Assembly (NCBI GenBank): GCA_037447655.1
Contig: JBBHKE010001575.1
Location: 64,001 to 116,732 of the forward strand
DNA from: Zygnema cylindricum
Taxonomy: Eukaryota; Streptophyta; Zygnematophyceae; Zygnematales; Zygnemataceae
Direction of reading: 5' to 3'
DNA length: 52,732 nt
Position 1 is the first letter of the stretch. Every line of letters starts with the position of its first letter. Positions 1 through 10,114 of this stretch are shown here, piece after piece. The position numbers were made by a program, and so were the translations under genes. The notes under the pieces are model-generated. The model did not search any database. It was not told the origin of the DNA and saw only the letters and a list, made by a program, of their open reading frames with translations.

Positions 1-1
1 T

Positions 2-1015
2 TTTTCTAAGTGGATCGAATTGGTGGTCTTACTCAGGAAGGAGTCCAAGGCGATTGCGGACGCATTCTTGCAGAGAGTGCTTTCCCAATTTGGGGCCCCA
101 ACCGAAGTTCTGACCGACCAGGGCTCCGAATTTGCGGGAGAATTCTCCAACTTGTTGGAATTGTGCCTCATAGACCACCGACTGACCAGCAGAGACCACC
201 CACAAGTCGACGGTTTGGCCGAAAGGTGCGTGCAGACAGTGAAGCCGTCACTGCGTAAATATGTTGTGGAAGAGGATCTAGGAAAGTGGGATAGAAGGCT
301 GCCTTGGATCGCCATGGGGTACCGATTTAGCCGGCAAGCATCCCTCCACTCCTACAGCCCATATTTCATTTTGTTCGGACGGCATCCCATCCTCCTCGGC
401 GCTGCCTCGGCCGAAGCAGTGGTCCTTCCGGAGATGGACAACAAGGGAACGGTTGAAAAATTGATTGCCGACAGGGCCAAGGTATTTCACCGGGAAATGC
501 CTCTGGCCATAGGGCATTTACAAGCAGCTCAACACCGAGATCAACTCTGGTATTCGCAACGCGGGAGTGGGAATTTTGTCCCGCGGCAACGGCGATTTAT
601 GCCCGGGGATTTCGTGTATCGGATGCAACAGAAAAAGGACAATCAGAACATTTCAGCGGGGAGGGTGATTCTGAAAATAGTGGAAGTCTACAATAAGGGG
701 GTCTTGACACTTGAAGGGAAGGATGGACGGAGGATCAAGGAAAATCAGATCAATGTGGCTCCTTGTCACCTCCGAGGATTGGAAGACGAACTTACTTTTC
801 ACCTTACCTATTTTGCTGATCCCCCTTTGAATTCCTACGAATGCCTCTCATCTTCCTCCTTGAATTCTGTTCTGGTCTGTGATCGATGCGACCAGTGTTC
901 GCATCAATCTTGTCTCCCCTCCTCTTGGGACCCTCGTCCTAAACCCCCTGCTCTCTGGTTTCTGCGGGAACTGCGAATTGGGGAGGTAATTATTCAAAGT
1001 CTTAGTCACAGTTGA
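2..1015 (+). CDS. Ty3/gypsy polyprotein, integrase end (partial, 5' truncated by window)
   Basis: The frame is open from base 2 and begins FSKWIELVVLLRK, the usual text just after the first catalytic Asp of a Ty3/gypsy integrase. The second catalytic Asp is in LTDQGSEF (codon at 116) and the Glu is in HPQVDGLAER (codon at 221), about 35 residues apart as in DD35E integrases. An SH3-like segment (MPGDFVYRM, about 600-760) follows. The tail holds CDRCDQCSHQSC (from 878) and then PPALWF, which looks like a PHD-type zinc finger. The closing CxxC pair is coded by TGC at 963 and 972 in the next frame, so one extra base near 960 breaks the finger, and this frame ends at TGA 1013-1015. The upstream pol and gag lie outside the window. 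The family call is firm; activity is unlikely. Confidence 0.85.
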   Translation, partial: FSKWIELVVLLRKESKAIADAFLQRVLSQFGAPTEVLTDQGSEFAGEFSNLLELCLIDHRLTSRDHPQVDGLAERCVQTVKPSLRKYVVEEDLGKWDRRLPWIAMGYRFSRQASLHSYSPYFILFGRHPILLGAASAEAVVLPEMDNKGTVEKLIADRAKVFHREMPLAIGHLQAAQHRDQLWYSQRGSGNFVPRQRRFMPGDFVYRMQQKKDNQNISAGRVILKIVEVYNKGVLTLEGKDGRRIKENQINVAPCHLRGLEDELTFHLTYFADPPLNSYECLSSSSLNSVLVCDRCDQCSHQSCLPSSWDPRPKPPALWFLRELRIGEVIIQSLSHS

Positions 1016-1016
1016 C

Positions 1017-1032
1017 TAAGAGGGGGGGAAAT
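1017..1032 (+). other. Purine-rich tract after integrase ORF
   Basis: AAGAGGGGGGGAAA follows the integrase stop directly, where a Ty3/gypsy polypurine tract (plus-strand primer) is expected. A second purine run lies at about 1078-1107. No second LTR is in the window, so the LTR boundary cannot be fixed. Confidence 0.4.
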
Positions 1033-1935
1033 CAAGGACCCGGCTCCACCTCTAAAGGTTCCCTCCTTTCCCCCGTCCAGGAGGGGGAAGGAGAGGGGGG
1101 AGGGGATATCTTTTCGCCCTTCCTAAGCACTCATCCCCACCTTTGCATACAATGCCCACAAGAACAAGGCGGGCATCATTGGGCACAAGCATGGTTGTGG
1201 TGAGCATTCGCATTCTGGGGAAGGTTGTTTGCAGGACTCAAATGCCAATTACCCGGGCAGTGGGCCCTCCTCCGATGTCTCCGGCACGCTCGACAGCTGT
1301 CAAGCTCATGTGCTTCACAGGCACCCCATTAATCTTTCCAAGAATTCTCGGGCCTTTTTCCTCTGTACGGTCATTAAAGTACGGAAAAAGGAGGGCACTC
1401 AGCCAAACCAGATTCTTCTATTTTTCTAACTGATGGAACGCACTTTATTTCGCGCCTAACGGAGGCCGGACGAGAAAGTTACTCCGTTCCAAATGGTACC
1501 ATCGTGTTACATGTGACCAGTTGCGAACTGTCCCATTGGGGGCTACATTGTGGAACGTCACGTAACTTTTGGGATAGTCTTGTAGATTTTGCTGTTGGCT
1601 ATTAGTAGGACGTTAGTTCATGTCCACCTGCCGGGTAGAGCATTTATTAATGTGAGTCAAAGTTAGGCGTTTCACGTGAATTTAGAACTTTGTTGCTCAA
1701 GATTCTGTCATAAAAAATCACGAGGCCTCTAATCTAGCGGGAGATAGTCGCCTAACTTTTTGCCCTGAGTGTAGTACAACATGTTTTGTCTTATGTCCGT
1801 ACGATAACAATTCGTGGCCGGTGATTGGCTCCTGGTATTGCTTTGACTTTGGTACTATCGCTAGGACAAACTTTGCTTGTATAAGGGACTTGGGGCCGAG
1901 GGAGACAGGTTGCTGTTTAAGTACTGTCTCCTGAA
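1033..1935. other. Stretch without a gene; possible gypsy LTR or 3' flank
   Basis: There are only short open frames and no recognisable protein. Base composition is closer to the gypsy element than to the AT-rich DNA further on, so part of it may be the 3' LTR. No paired copy exists in the window to prove it. Confidence 0.35.
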
Positions 1936-2471
1936 AACAACCCTTGAAATTCCAGCAAACTTTCTTCTGGAGAACTTTTGTTTTGCTTGTGATTGTGACC
2001 CTATTGCCATCTTGGTTTGCATCCGTCCTTTGTGGAAATCGTAGTCCAGTTGGGTGGTTGGCACCGTCTTTCCTGTTCGCCCACATACGGCAATTCGATT
2101 CGGCGGATCCACGGCATTCATGGATTGTTCACGATGATTGCGGGTATCGCGTGAATGTTCCCCAACTATTGTGGCTTTACCATCCGTGGGACCCTCGTCT
2201 ATACGCCGTCTTAAAGTATTGTCGAAAAACTCCCAAGGTAATAGCTTTGCCTGAGGCTCGTACCTCGGTTCCTCATAACTTCCAAAATATTCGTGTGAAG
2301 CGACCCCGTTTATGCGAAATCCCACGGGTTCGGCGTCCGGTGACACCACGTCCACCACCGATAGAAGAGGAATGGCGACGAACAATCGAGGCACTCACTG
2401 AGCAATTGGCCGCCCATCAAGAACAAGTGGCGATGCTCACTCGGGAGTTGTCTCAAAAAAAATTGCAGTAA
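1936..2471 (+). CDS. Hypothetical ORF with C-terminal coiled coil, retroelement-associated
   Basis: The frame is open after TGA 1933-1935 and reads to TAA 2469-2471, about 177 codons, with no ATG near the start. It could therefore be an exon, a remnant, or initiated elsewhere. The middle contains DPRHSWIVHDDCGYRV and YHPWDPRLYAVLKY. A basic Pro-rich stretch precedes a last ~35 residues (EEEWRRTIEALTEQL onward) with heptad spacing typical of a coiled coil. A long antisense ORF overlaps it (1861-2394), so the openness partly reflects base composition. It sits between gypsy and pogo sequence. I do not recognise the family; a retroelement gag-like or accessory protein is possible. Confidence 0.35.
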
Positions 2472-2519
2472 TCGGTGTGTATGTTACTTGCTAATTAAAT
2501 CGAATTTCTTTTCTCTCTT

Positions 2520-2815
2520 CTTTTGTCGTCGCTAACCCACACACTCACAATTTTTTTTATTTTTTTTAATTAGTCGAGCTAGTTCAATATAGCGACGACA
2601 CAGGTTCATCCGTAAGCAGCGACGAATTCCAGTCGTCGCTGAACCATGAATCTTAGGGGAGTCAAGTTTTACGTCATTCAGCCACAATAGATGGTCGTCG
2701 CCGAGTTAGCGACGACAGATTGTCGTCGCCTTATTCAGCGACGAGCGTCTGTCGACGCTGAATTAGGCGACGACAATCTGTCATCGCTAATTCAGCGAAG
2801 ACCAGCCTAAATGAG
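2520..2815. repeat. Cluster of AGCGACGAC motifs, left flank of pogo-like element
   Basis: AGCGACGA and its complement TCGTCGCT recur around ten times in both orientations from TCGTCGCTAA at 2526 to about 2800. Adjacent inverted copies such as GCGACGACAGATTGTCGTCG at 2710-2729 can fold into hairpins. The motif returns on the right side near 5155-5385. Sub-terminal repeats of this kind are commonly transposase binding sites; that role is inferred. Confidence 0.6.
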
Positions 2816-3032
2816 TTAATCATCTTCATAGGAATTTAGTCACTAATTTTTCTTTTGTTTCATTACTCCAATCGCAGAGTACTATAAAGCAAGACGGTGG
2901 TGGGTAGAAAGGGTGGCGCTACTCAAAGGGATAAGGGAGACTACTCTCACCTTATCTTTCGCGGGATTTGGAAAGAGGAGTGTGGCGATAACGAAAGCGT
3001 TACCGCGAAGGGGAAGGAAATAGTTACCATAG

Positions 3033-4694
3033 GTTGTCAAGGTTCACGAGGAACTAGTGGACCAATTTTTCCGATTCCAAAAGGCGGGATTGAAAATGTC
3101 TACTATCATTGTGGGAAAAATGGCAAATCACATCATCGTCGATATGAAGAAAGAGGGTGCGCCTGAATTTTCCGATGAGAATTGTGAAGTGATCAAGCCA
3201 AAAATCAGTCGGCGTTGGATTCAGCCCTTTTTTGAAAAGCATAACATCGTCGCCCGAGCTCAAAACGGGAAACTACAACTAAGTCCGAAGAAGGAGGAGT
3301 ACATTGAAAGTTCCGTGGCATATCACATGGGCGTACTAAAAAGGGGATTCCAATCGGGTATGCTTCATATTTCCATTACATTTATTGCCTCTTGACATAT
3401 TAAGTTTTGTATTTTGTTTCCCTTTTCATTGAACTTACTTGTGTTTTGTTTCCTATTGCGTTTCTCTATTTTGTTGGTGGATTATAGGTCTCTTTAACGA
3501 GGATTTGGTGGAGAACATGGACAAGACGCATTTGATTGTAAATATGGACAACAAAAAAACATTAGGCTTTCGCTGCGACGAGGTTGTTAGATACGCGGAC
3601 GTTGCGGGCGGCGGAGAGTCCATGACATTGATGGTACGACTCACCGGGGGTGTGAATGCCCGAATAGAGGCTGCAATGTTAATATTAACCAACTGCGCTC
3701 GTAATTAACTGATAAAGAGCCTTCCCGACGATGTACCGGGTAAGTTTCATTAAATTTTAAATCCTTCGATTTATGTTCATCTCCCTTATAAACCACTAAT
3801 CTTTACGCAATACTGTATATGAATACATGTTTTGCCCTTTCTTATTGGTTCTTAATGCTCCCTCCTCGTCCTTTTCCTCGTCATTTAATATTTCTCCCTC
3901 TTCCCTCCCTTTCCCTTCTTCATTAAATCCCCCTCACGTAATTCATCCCTTCTCCCTTTCCTTTGTTTTTTCTTTTTGTAGGAGTTTGCTACCGAACCGG
4001 CCCCAAAGGATGGAATGATAAAACCGTATTCCCGCAATAGATAGAAGAGCCGAGGTCTTACCAAGGAGACCGCGAAGAGCGTGAAAAAATAATATTCCTC
4101 GATAATTGTGGCGGTCACAACAATTCCGAGGAGTTAAACCGAGTCTTACTCGCAAAAAGGACTATACTACACTTCTTCCCTCCTTGCGCGACTCACCTTG
4201 TGCAACCCGCAGACTCCTTCGTCATTTCAAAAATTAAGGAGGTTTGGTCGCGAAAATGGGAGGATTGGGAAATGAACGGCATCGAGAAGCATGCGTGGTC
4301 CCAACCGAGTGGCAAGGGTTGGTCCGGGAAGCTAGTCTGGCCCAGGAAGGCTTTTTTCCTTACGCTGGCTCGCGATTCAATTCGCGAAGTCAACGCAATG
4401 AAGGACAAGAATGGGATGGGTTACGCACGTAAAACTATGATTCAGTGCGGATTGTCATTAAAGGACTGGAAATGGGAGGAGAGCATGCTCACACCGGACT
4501 TACAAATTATCATCATAAAATGGCGGTGCCATTTCGAAGGCGATGAGGTGCCAATTCCCTCTATAGTGGCACGAGATTTTGTCCGAGGCATTCAAGATGC
4601 CGACACTCGGGAGGATGAAGTTCTGATGACACGGACGCTGAATGGGAGACCGAAGATTTTGAGTCGTTTCATAGAGAAGTGGTGTAGTGTGTGA
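3033..4694 (+). pseudogene. pogo-like DDE_1 transposase, intron-split, with in-frame stops
   Basis: Three coding segments join through GT-AG introns with matching phase: about 3033-3357, 3488-3739 and 3982-4694. The first holds a helix-turn-helix-like region (SRRWIQPFFEKHNIVARAQ) that in pogo/jerky proteins binds the terminal repeats. The second carries ENMDKTHLIVNMDN with the first catalytic Asp. The third carries IIFLDNCGGHN (second Asp) and THLVQPADSFVISKIKEVW (third Asp), the DDD arrangement of pogo transposases. TAA at 3706-3708 and TAG at 4038-4040 interrupt the frame, so it is not functional as read. The 5' limit is uncertain because an earlier exon may exist upstream of 3033. The family call is strong; host versus transposon origin rests on the flanking motifs. 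Confidence 0.75.
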
Positions 4695-5061
4695 AGAGAG
4701 GACAAGGTTTATCATAAAATTACAAAATTAGTGTTGATTTGTTCTAGTTTTTTATTAGTAGTTTTGGATGGTTAGTGTGGTAATTGTATTTAGCGTTTAT
4801 CAAAGAATGTTGGGAAAAATGTATCTTTAATGATTTCAATATAATCGTATCCTTATCGGTGTTCCATTTTGAAGTTTGTTGCTGTTGATGATGTATGGAG
4901 AAATACTTCGATGACTTAACGTTTGTCAAACTTTGTCAATAAATTGTACCCTTTATGTTTTGGATATAATCGTGTCATTTTTTATTTTTCGTTTTGAAGT
5001 TTGTTACTGACAATGATGTATGGAAAAAGAAATTGGTGACATTAGATGTTACACATGTATT

Positions 5062-5350
5062 CAATGTGTTTAAGGCTTCATCCATTACAAGGAATATTCC
5101 CGAGATGGCGACAAATACAGTCCATTCCTAACTCTTTTTCGGCATTCAGACAGTTCTAGCGACGACACATTCTTATCGGTGAAGTGCACAAATTCGACAC
5201 AAATGTTTGCAATGTGTTTAGGGCTTCGTTGGTTACATGTGAAATTCTACGGATGGCGAAAAAAACAGTCCATTATTATGTCAGTCTTGGCTTCAGACAT
5301 TTTTAGCGACCACACTGTTTCGTCGCTGAGGTGTAGAAAGTCGACACGAT
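5062..5350 (+). repeat. Imperfect tandem duplication, ~145-bp unit
   Basis: Units at about 5062-5205 and 5210-5350 share CAATGTGTTTAAGGCTTC / CAATGTGTTTAGGGCTTC, then GATGGCGA, ACAGTCCATT, TTCAGACA and AGCGACnACAC in the same order. This is a duplicated part of the right sub-terminal region of the pogo-like element. Confidence 0.65.
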
Positions 5351-5399
5351 AATCCAGCGACGAGAACGTCTCGTCGTTGAATGGTTATTTTGATGGTAA

Positions 5400-7689
5400 A
5401 CTAAATTCTAAAATTAAGCGATGAAAATATATCGTGGTTGAATGATATAACTTTGACTCTACTATAGATTGAAGGTATACATAGTTGCATTAAAAGTTAT
5501 ATCCCATAAATTACTTGTGTGTCACGAGCATAACGTGAATTTTTTGACCAAACAAATAAAATGTAATCCTAAGTTATTTTTTTTCTTCGTTAATAGTTAA
5601 AAACATATAAACTTCGCCTCTTAAGCTTGGACCACCGTAATCACAAACAATAATCGGAATTCATTTTTGTTTAAAGTATTTCCTTATTTCATTTTCGGCC
5701 ATGAAATGTATTTTATTTTATTTATTTCGTTATCAGAATAACCTCGGATCAAAACTTTTTAACAAGAAAAAGCACATTTTACAAACGTAGAGCAAACAAA
5801 TATATAAGATACAAAAATCAAAAAATACAAATGATAAACATAAGCAGAAATATGGATAATATAAATTAAAACCATAAACAACCGATTCCTTTGTTTTATA
5901 TTGCTTTCACGGGGCACATAAAAGTTTTACAAAAGTTGGAACCCTAAATATAAAATAATTCAAAATTGATCAAACGAAATCTTTTGTTGGATAGTCACCG
6001 AATGTACAACTCCAAGAAAACACAAATTATTATTCTTACCTACATTTCTCAATATTTAAATTATTTTTGTTATTTGTGTATTAAAAAACTAAACTGAATA
6101 ACATCAAAGCTACCCATACCCTACCTCTTTTAAAATCTATCTTTTTTACTTTCCCCCCTCTCCTCCCTCACCTCTACTCTCTTTCCTTCCTCGCCTTCCC
6201 TCTCTCCTCTCCTCCCTCTCTTTCTCCCTATCGTTCAAAACTGATTCTTTTATACTTCAGTAGTATTCCCGTTATCTCCATTTGTACAAAGAATATTGCA
6301 TATGTCACGACTGCAAAAAAGACTAACAAAAAAAAGTTAATCAATGAAAATTGAGCAACCACAACCAACATAATTCGAATGACGTCAAAACAAACAAATA
6401 AAACAAAATACAACAAAAGGTTAAAAAAAAAAACAGCCACGTAGAAACAAATTAGAGAGATCCAAGAAAAGGGAATGGAATAGATTGAGGGCGAAAGGGC
6501 GGCATTTGAAGGGGGGGATGGGGAGGGGGGAGAAGGTAGACACATTGGGACGGGTGCGATAGACACCTTCAGTGTGAGAAGGAGGGAAAGATATAAGAAT
6601 ATAGGGAGAGAGTGGGATTCACGGATAGGGACAAGCAGATTCAGAGGGAGAGAGGGGGAGAGGGAGAGGGTAGAGGGAGATTGGGAGAGAAAGAGGCAAG
6701 GGCAAAGAGGTAGAGGAGAAGGGGGAGAAGGAAAGGGAATAACAATACAGTTGGAGAACATGTTAACAATTAGAGCGACACACACTGAAAAGGAAAGAGA
6801 GGGAGAGGAGAAAATAAATAGAGTGCAACAATGGTAGAGAGAGAGGAAAAGGGGAGGAGGGAGGGGGAGACGGAGCTGGAGGAAGGTGAGAGACACACAA
6901 ACCAGAAGATGGAACGCTATTCACCATAAAGTTAAGGGTGGCTGGACGAAGAAATTGTAGGTTGATAGGGCGGAACCCATGGATGAAAGGTGGAGCAGGC
7001 GGCGGTGCGTTCGTCTGCTTCGCGGTGAAGAAAATGAATTTTTTGTTGAAAAAACGTCGTACAAATCCCACCAAAAAGCCATTGGTTGTGATTGGCCAAA
7101 AACAATTTCTTTTTTTTATGGACTGTCCGCATTTGGCATTTCCTATCCCCAAATATCACTAACGCCAAATGATGTTGTTTTATTCTAAAAAATACAAATA
7201 ACAACTTTAATTTAGTATTTTCTGACATATCAACCTTGTATTAACGTAAACGTTTATTTTATTTTATATTCGACACCATATTACAATGTACATTTATACT
7301 AAATGGGACCATCTTCACCTTAATACAATAAACTTTTACGCTAAATGGACCATAACCATAAAATAGCATTAATAGAAAGTACTGGTGCTTACAAAGAACC
7401 TACTCGGTGTTGAAATTGTATATATGTAGGTTACAGTTATACGCCGCCGCGACATTGCATTAGTTCCGTTCATTTACTGAAAAAATGATTTTCCACACAC
7501 GAATTTGTTTGTCGTTCACACTGTGACAATACAGTTGTTGGTCTAATAAGTGCGAACGTATTTTTTTAGGACCCGGATTGAACCCCTTCTAAGACCGCAC
7601 ATTCTCATGGGTCCGCAACTATTAAACATTTTAAATTGTACCTTTTTACTTAAAAATGAAACATTCTATACAGCTTGACACTATCCGTA
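5400..7689. other. AT-rich gene-free stretch with pyrimidine and purine tracts
   Basis: No convincing gene was seen. It contains a CT-rich tract at about 6145-6231 and a GA-rich tract at about 6480-6880. The two are of opposite strand sense and lie about 250 bp apart. ORFs over the purine tract are low-complexity translations. The rest is AT-rich sequence without recognised motifs. Confidence 0.6.
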
Positions 7690-7835
7690 CACCACACTAA
7701 ATACAGGATGACGTACTGCAGTTTTGTACGATACCTGAAAACTAACCCTAAATAGAATACTACGCTAATGGAGAATAATTTCAAAAAAAAACGGGACAGA
7801 AATAGTGTACACAATGCTAATAACGATTGGCGGTG
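7690..7835. mobile_element. Small mariner/Stowaway-type MITE
   Basis: It is flanked by TA (7688-7689 and 7836-7837). The left end CACCACACTAA matches the left end of the element at 17236, and the right end complement CACCGCCAATCGTTATTA resembles the CACCGyGAAT ends of the MITEs at 17236, 18471 and 26445. TA duplication and CACC termini fit a Tc1/mariner non-autonomous family. There is no coding capacity. Confidence 0.55.
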
Positions 7836-7915
7836 TACCGTAAAGTTTGTAGAAATACATGCAAATCTTTATACAAATTTTTGACGACTTCCAGTATGAA
7901 CACGAGCCTACGCTA

Positions 7916-8982
7916 TGTAAAAATTAATGGTCCGTTTAAAGTATTTTCTAGGTCTAAATAGAAATATAGTAAGAAGCCAAGGCAGTCTACCTCTAACTTC
8001 TCTCTCCAACTCTCAAACTTGTCGCAGTCACTGAGAAATTGGAGAGGAAGCTACAACCATGGCTACCTAGGCTATCCAGAGGTTTACGGGAAATATATAT
8101 TAGTTTATTTACCGTTAGAGGTTTATTTACTAAAAAGATAAATATCGGCCACAGGAATTGATCTTAGTACCTGCCGGACGGCAAGCAGCCGGTAGACGGT
8201 AGCCATAGCCGTTAAGTCTTTAACTAGTGTTACGTACTATATGGTTTGATAATTAATTAAACATTACCACGTAGGATAATTCATTTAACTGTAATTGTTT
8301 ACGGGATACATAGATCCACTAATGTAAAAGTACGGATTACGGTACGAATAAAAAACCAATACCGCGCATTCATTTCTTTAGCGAAATGAATACCGCGCAT
8401 GTATTTATTACGGCTACGATTAAATGTGAATTTAATCGGACGGCCGGAATTAACGCCGAGATCGCGGAAAAAGGATTTCGGCGGTTTTTGGTCATCCCCA
8501 CATCGGATGACACGTGGCGGAATGACATTGGATCGCAGCATCTTCGAGGATTAAGGCAGCGAATCCGGATATACCACGTGTCGACATTTAGGCCATGTCG
8601 TACAGAGATCGTACACAAAGTACACCGGCAGCTGTACTTTTGTGTACGGAAGTGCAATATGATTAGCTCCGTACATCAGTAGATAGAGTCTGTGAGAGAG
8701 ATAAGACTTAGAAAAATTAGGAGATAGGATCCTCTCTCCCAAAGAGCTTCTGTACAAAAGGTCAACTTTGACCCTCCATAGCTTACTGCTCAAGGGAGCA
8801 AATTCAGAGATTTTTTTTCCTATCGACTCAGAGGAGTCTTGCCTTCACAAGGTGAAGTTGGTCAAAGTTTTTGTCTGCCAAGGTGGTTGTTGTTCTTTCT
8901 GAAACACAAAGGGGTCAGGGTTATCCTAGAGGCTTCTTGGAAGCTGTCCACCCTGAGGACTTATGGAGGTCTCGGAGTGTCA
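7916..8982 (+). repeat. 5' LTR of copia element
   Basis: It runs from TGTAAAAATTAATGG to GGAGTGTCA and aligns along its length with 13333-14397. Inside, near 8365-8402, ATTCATTTC and GAAATGAAT form a short hairpin set between two direct ACCGCGCAT copies. This structure is also found in the 3' LTR. Confidence 0.93.
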
Positions 8983-8997
8983 GGTTATGGGCCCACC
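8983..8997 (+). other. Primer-binding site, initiator tRNA-Met anticodon arm (half-tRNA type)
   Basis: GGTTATGGGCCCACC starts at the first base after the LTR. Its complement GGTGGGCCCATAACC is the anticodon-stem/loop text of plant initiator tRNA-Met (CAT anticodon). Drosophila copia is known to prime from the same tRNA region using a cleaved 5' half. The usual plant 3'-end site (TGGTATCAGAGC) is absent here. Confidence 0.85.
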
Positions 8998-10114
8998 CTC
9001 TTGGGTACCAATCTTTAATGGAACTGGCTTCATATATTGGGAAAGTATGTTGATAGGAGCTCTATGCAAAAAAAGGTTTTGGGGGATAGAGAGTGGACGA
9101 TTGGGGCGTCCATCAAGTCTTCGAATTCCTCTAGGGTTTGAAGGAAGCAGATTCATAAAGAAAGCAGGTCCATCTTCAACGGAGGAGACAAAGGAAGGAG
9201 AGGTGGTGGACAAAGGAGCGGAGAAGGAGACCACCACACCAATAACAACTGGTTCAGCATTCATGTCACCTATTCCGAGGAACGAGGAGAATGATACTGA
9301 AACATGGGATTTCAACAATATGGCGGCAAAGCACTTCATCCTACGCCATCTTACTCAAGGACTTACATGTCTTCATTTGCAGGTAGAAAGGGCATCCGAT
9401 ATGTGGATGGCTCTCCTAGAGATGTACCGAAGTGGTACTATTCAGCAACAAAAGTTGGCTGATCAAAAAGTTAAGGAATATGTATACAAAGGGGGGAAAA
9501 TGTTGGATTTTTGCAATGAGCTTGCTACACTCTTCATGGAGCTAGAGAGTGCGGGAAAAGATTTTAGTGAAAAAGAAAAGGTTAACTGTTTACTGATGAA
9601 GTTACCCGATGAGTTCAAACACATAGTCAACCGTGTGCAGGACTTGCCGGACTCAAGGTGGATATGGAACTCAGTGGTAGGGATGATTCTCGTTCGGGAG
9701 AATACGATTGAGATCCGAAGGGGAGGAAAGAGTGGCCAAGCCTTGGCAACTTCGACCGATTCGAGGAACAAGGATTCCCGGAAACCGGTCGGAAACAATG
9801 GGGGAAGGGAGCTGAAAAATCAGGCCGACGAGTTCGGGCAAAGGGCTCTCAAAGGTTTATGTCATTTTTGCAAGAAACTCGAGCACTATATGGCAGAGTG
9901 CACTAAGCTAACCGAGCTTCGGTTAAAGGAGGGGCAGACCGGTTGTACCCCGAGAGGAAAGAAAAACACCCTTCTGACACAGGTACATGACGCGGAATCC
10001 GAGGACGAGGATGATGAGCTCCTTTTGGATGAGGAGTTGGAGGCGAAAAACGAGGTCGAAATTCCACGAAGCCAGAAATGTGCTTACGATGGATTGAAAG
10101 GTGAAGTTGGCTAG
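8987..10114 (+). CDS. copia gag-like protein with CCHC zinc knuckle
   Basis: I chose ATG 8987 because it begins MGPPSWVPIFNGTGFIYWES. The text IFNGTGFIYW is the typical copia Gag N-terminal motif (UBN2-type), and the ATG lies just after the LTR, inside the primer site. An upstream in-frame ATG at 8963 lies in the LTR. A nucleocapsid knuckle CHFCKKLEHYMAEC (codons from 9860) has CX2CX4HX4C spacing with Glu at the usual Gly position. An acidic segment (SEDEDDELLLDEELE) precedes the protease. The frame stops at TAG 10112-10114, just ahead of the protease active site and in the same frame as pol. Gag would form the particle that packages element RNA. Confidence 0.85.
   Translation: MGPPSWVPIFNGTGFIYWESMLIGALCKKRFWGIESGRLGRPSSLRIPLGFEGSRFIKKAGPSSTEETKEGEVVDKGAEKETTTPITTGSAFMSPIPRNEENDTETWDFNNMAAKHFILRHLTQGLTCLHLQVERASDMWMALLEMYRSGTIQQQKLADQKVKEYVYKGGKMLDFCNELATLFMELESAGKDFSEKEKVNCLLMKLPDEFKHIVNRVQDLPDSRWIWNSVVGMILVRENTIEIRRGGKSGQALATSTDSRNKDSRKPVGNNGGRELKNQADEFGQRALKGLCHFCKKLEHYMAECTKLTELRLKEGQTGCTPRGKKNTLLTQVHDAESEDEDDELLLDEELEAKNEVEIPRSQKCAYDGLKGEVG

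Larger units (their letters stand above)
2520..5400 (+). mobile_element. Decayed pogo-like (Tc1/mariner superfamily) DNA transposon
   Basis: A DDE_1/pogo-type transposase relic is bracketed by AGCGACGAC motif clusters on both sides (about 2520-2815 and 5150-5385). No clean terminal inverted repeat or TA duplication could be fixed, so the ends are approximate and the element is probably eroded or internally rearranged. Confidence 0.6.

Noticed and set aside
6228-6896. 222-residue Leu/Pro/Ser-rich minus ORF
   Set aside because: Low-complexity translation of the purine tract, with no conserved motif and no plausible neighbouring exons.
8299-8793. Several 80-98-residue ORFs
   Set aside because: They lie within the copia 5' LTR, with related frames at matching positions in the 3' LTR, and have no protein features.
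8983-8997. tRNA gene fragment
   Set aside because: Only 15 bases match, placed exactly after an LTR; this is a primer-binding site.
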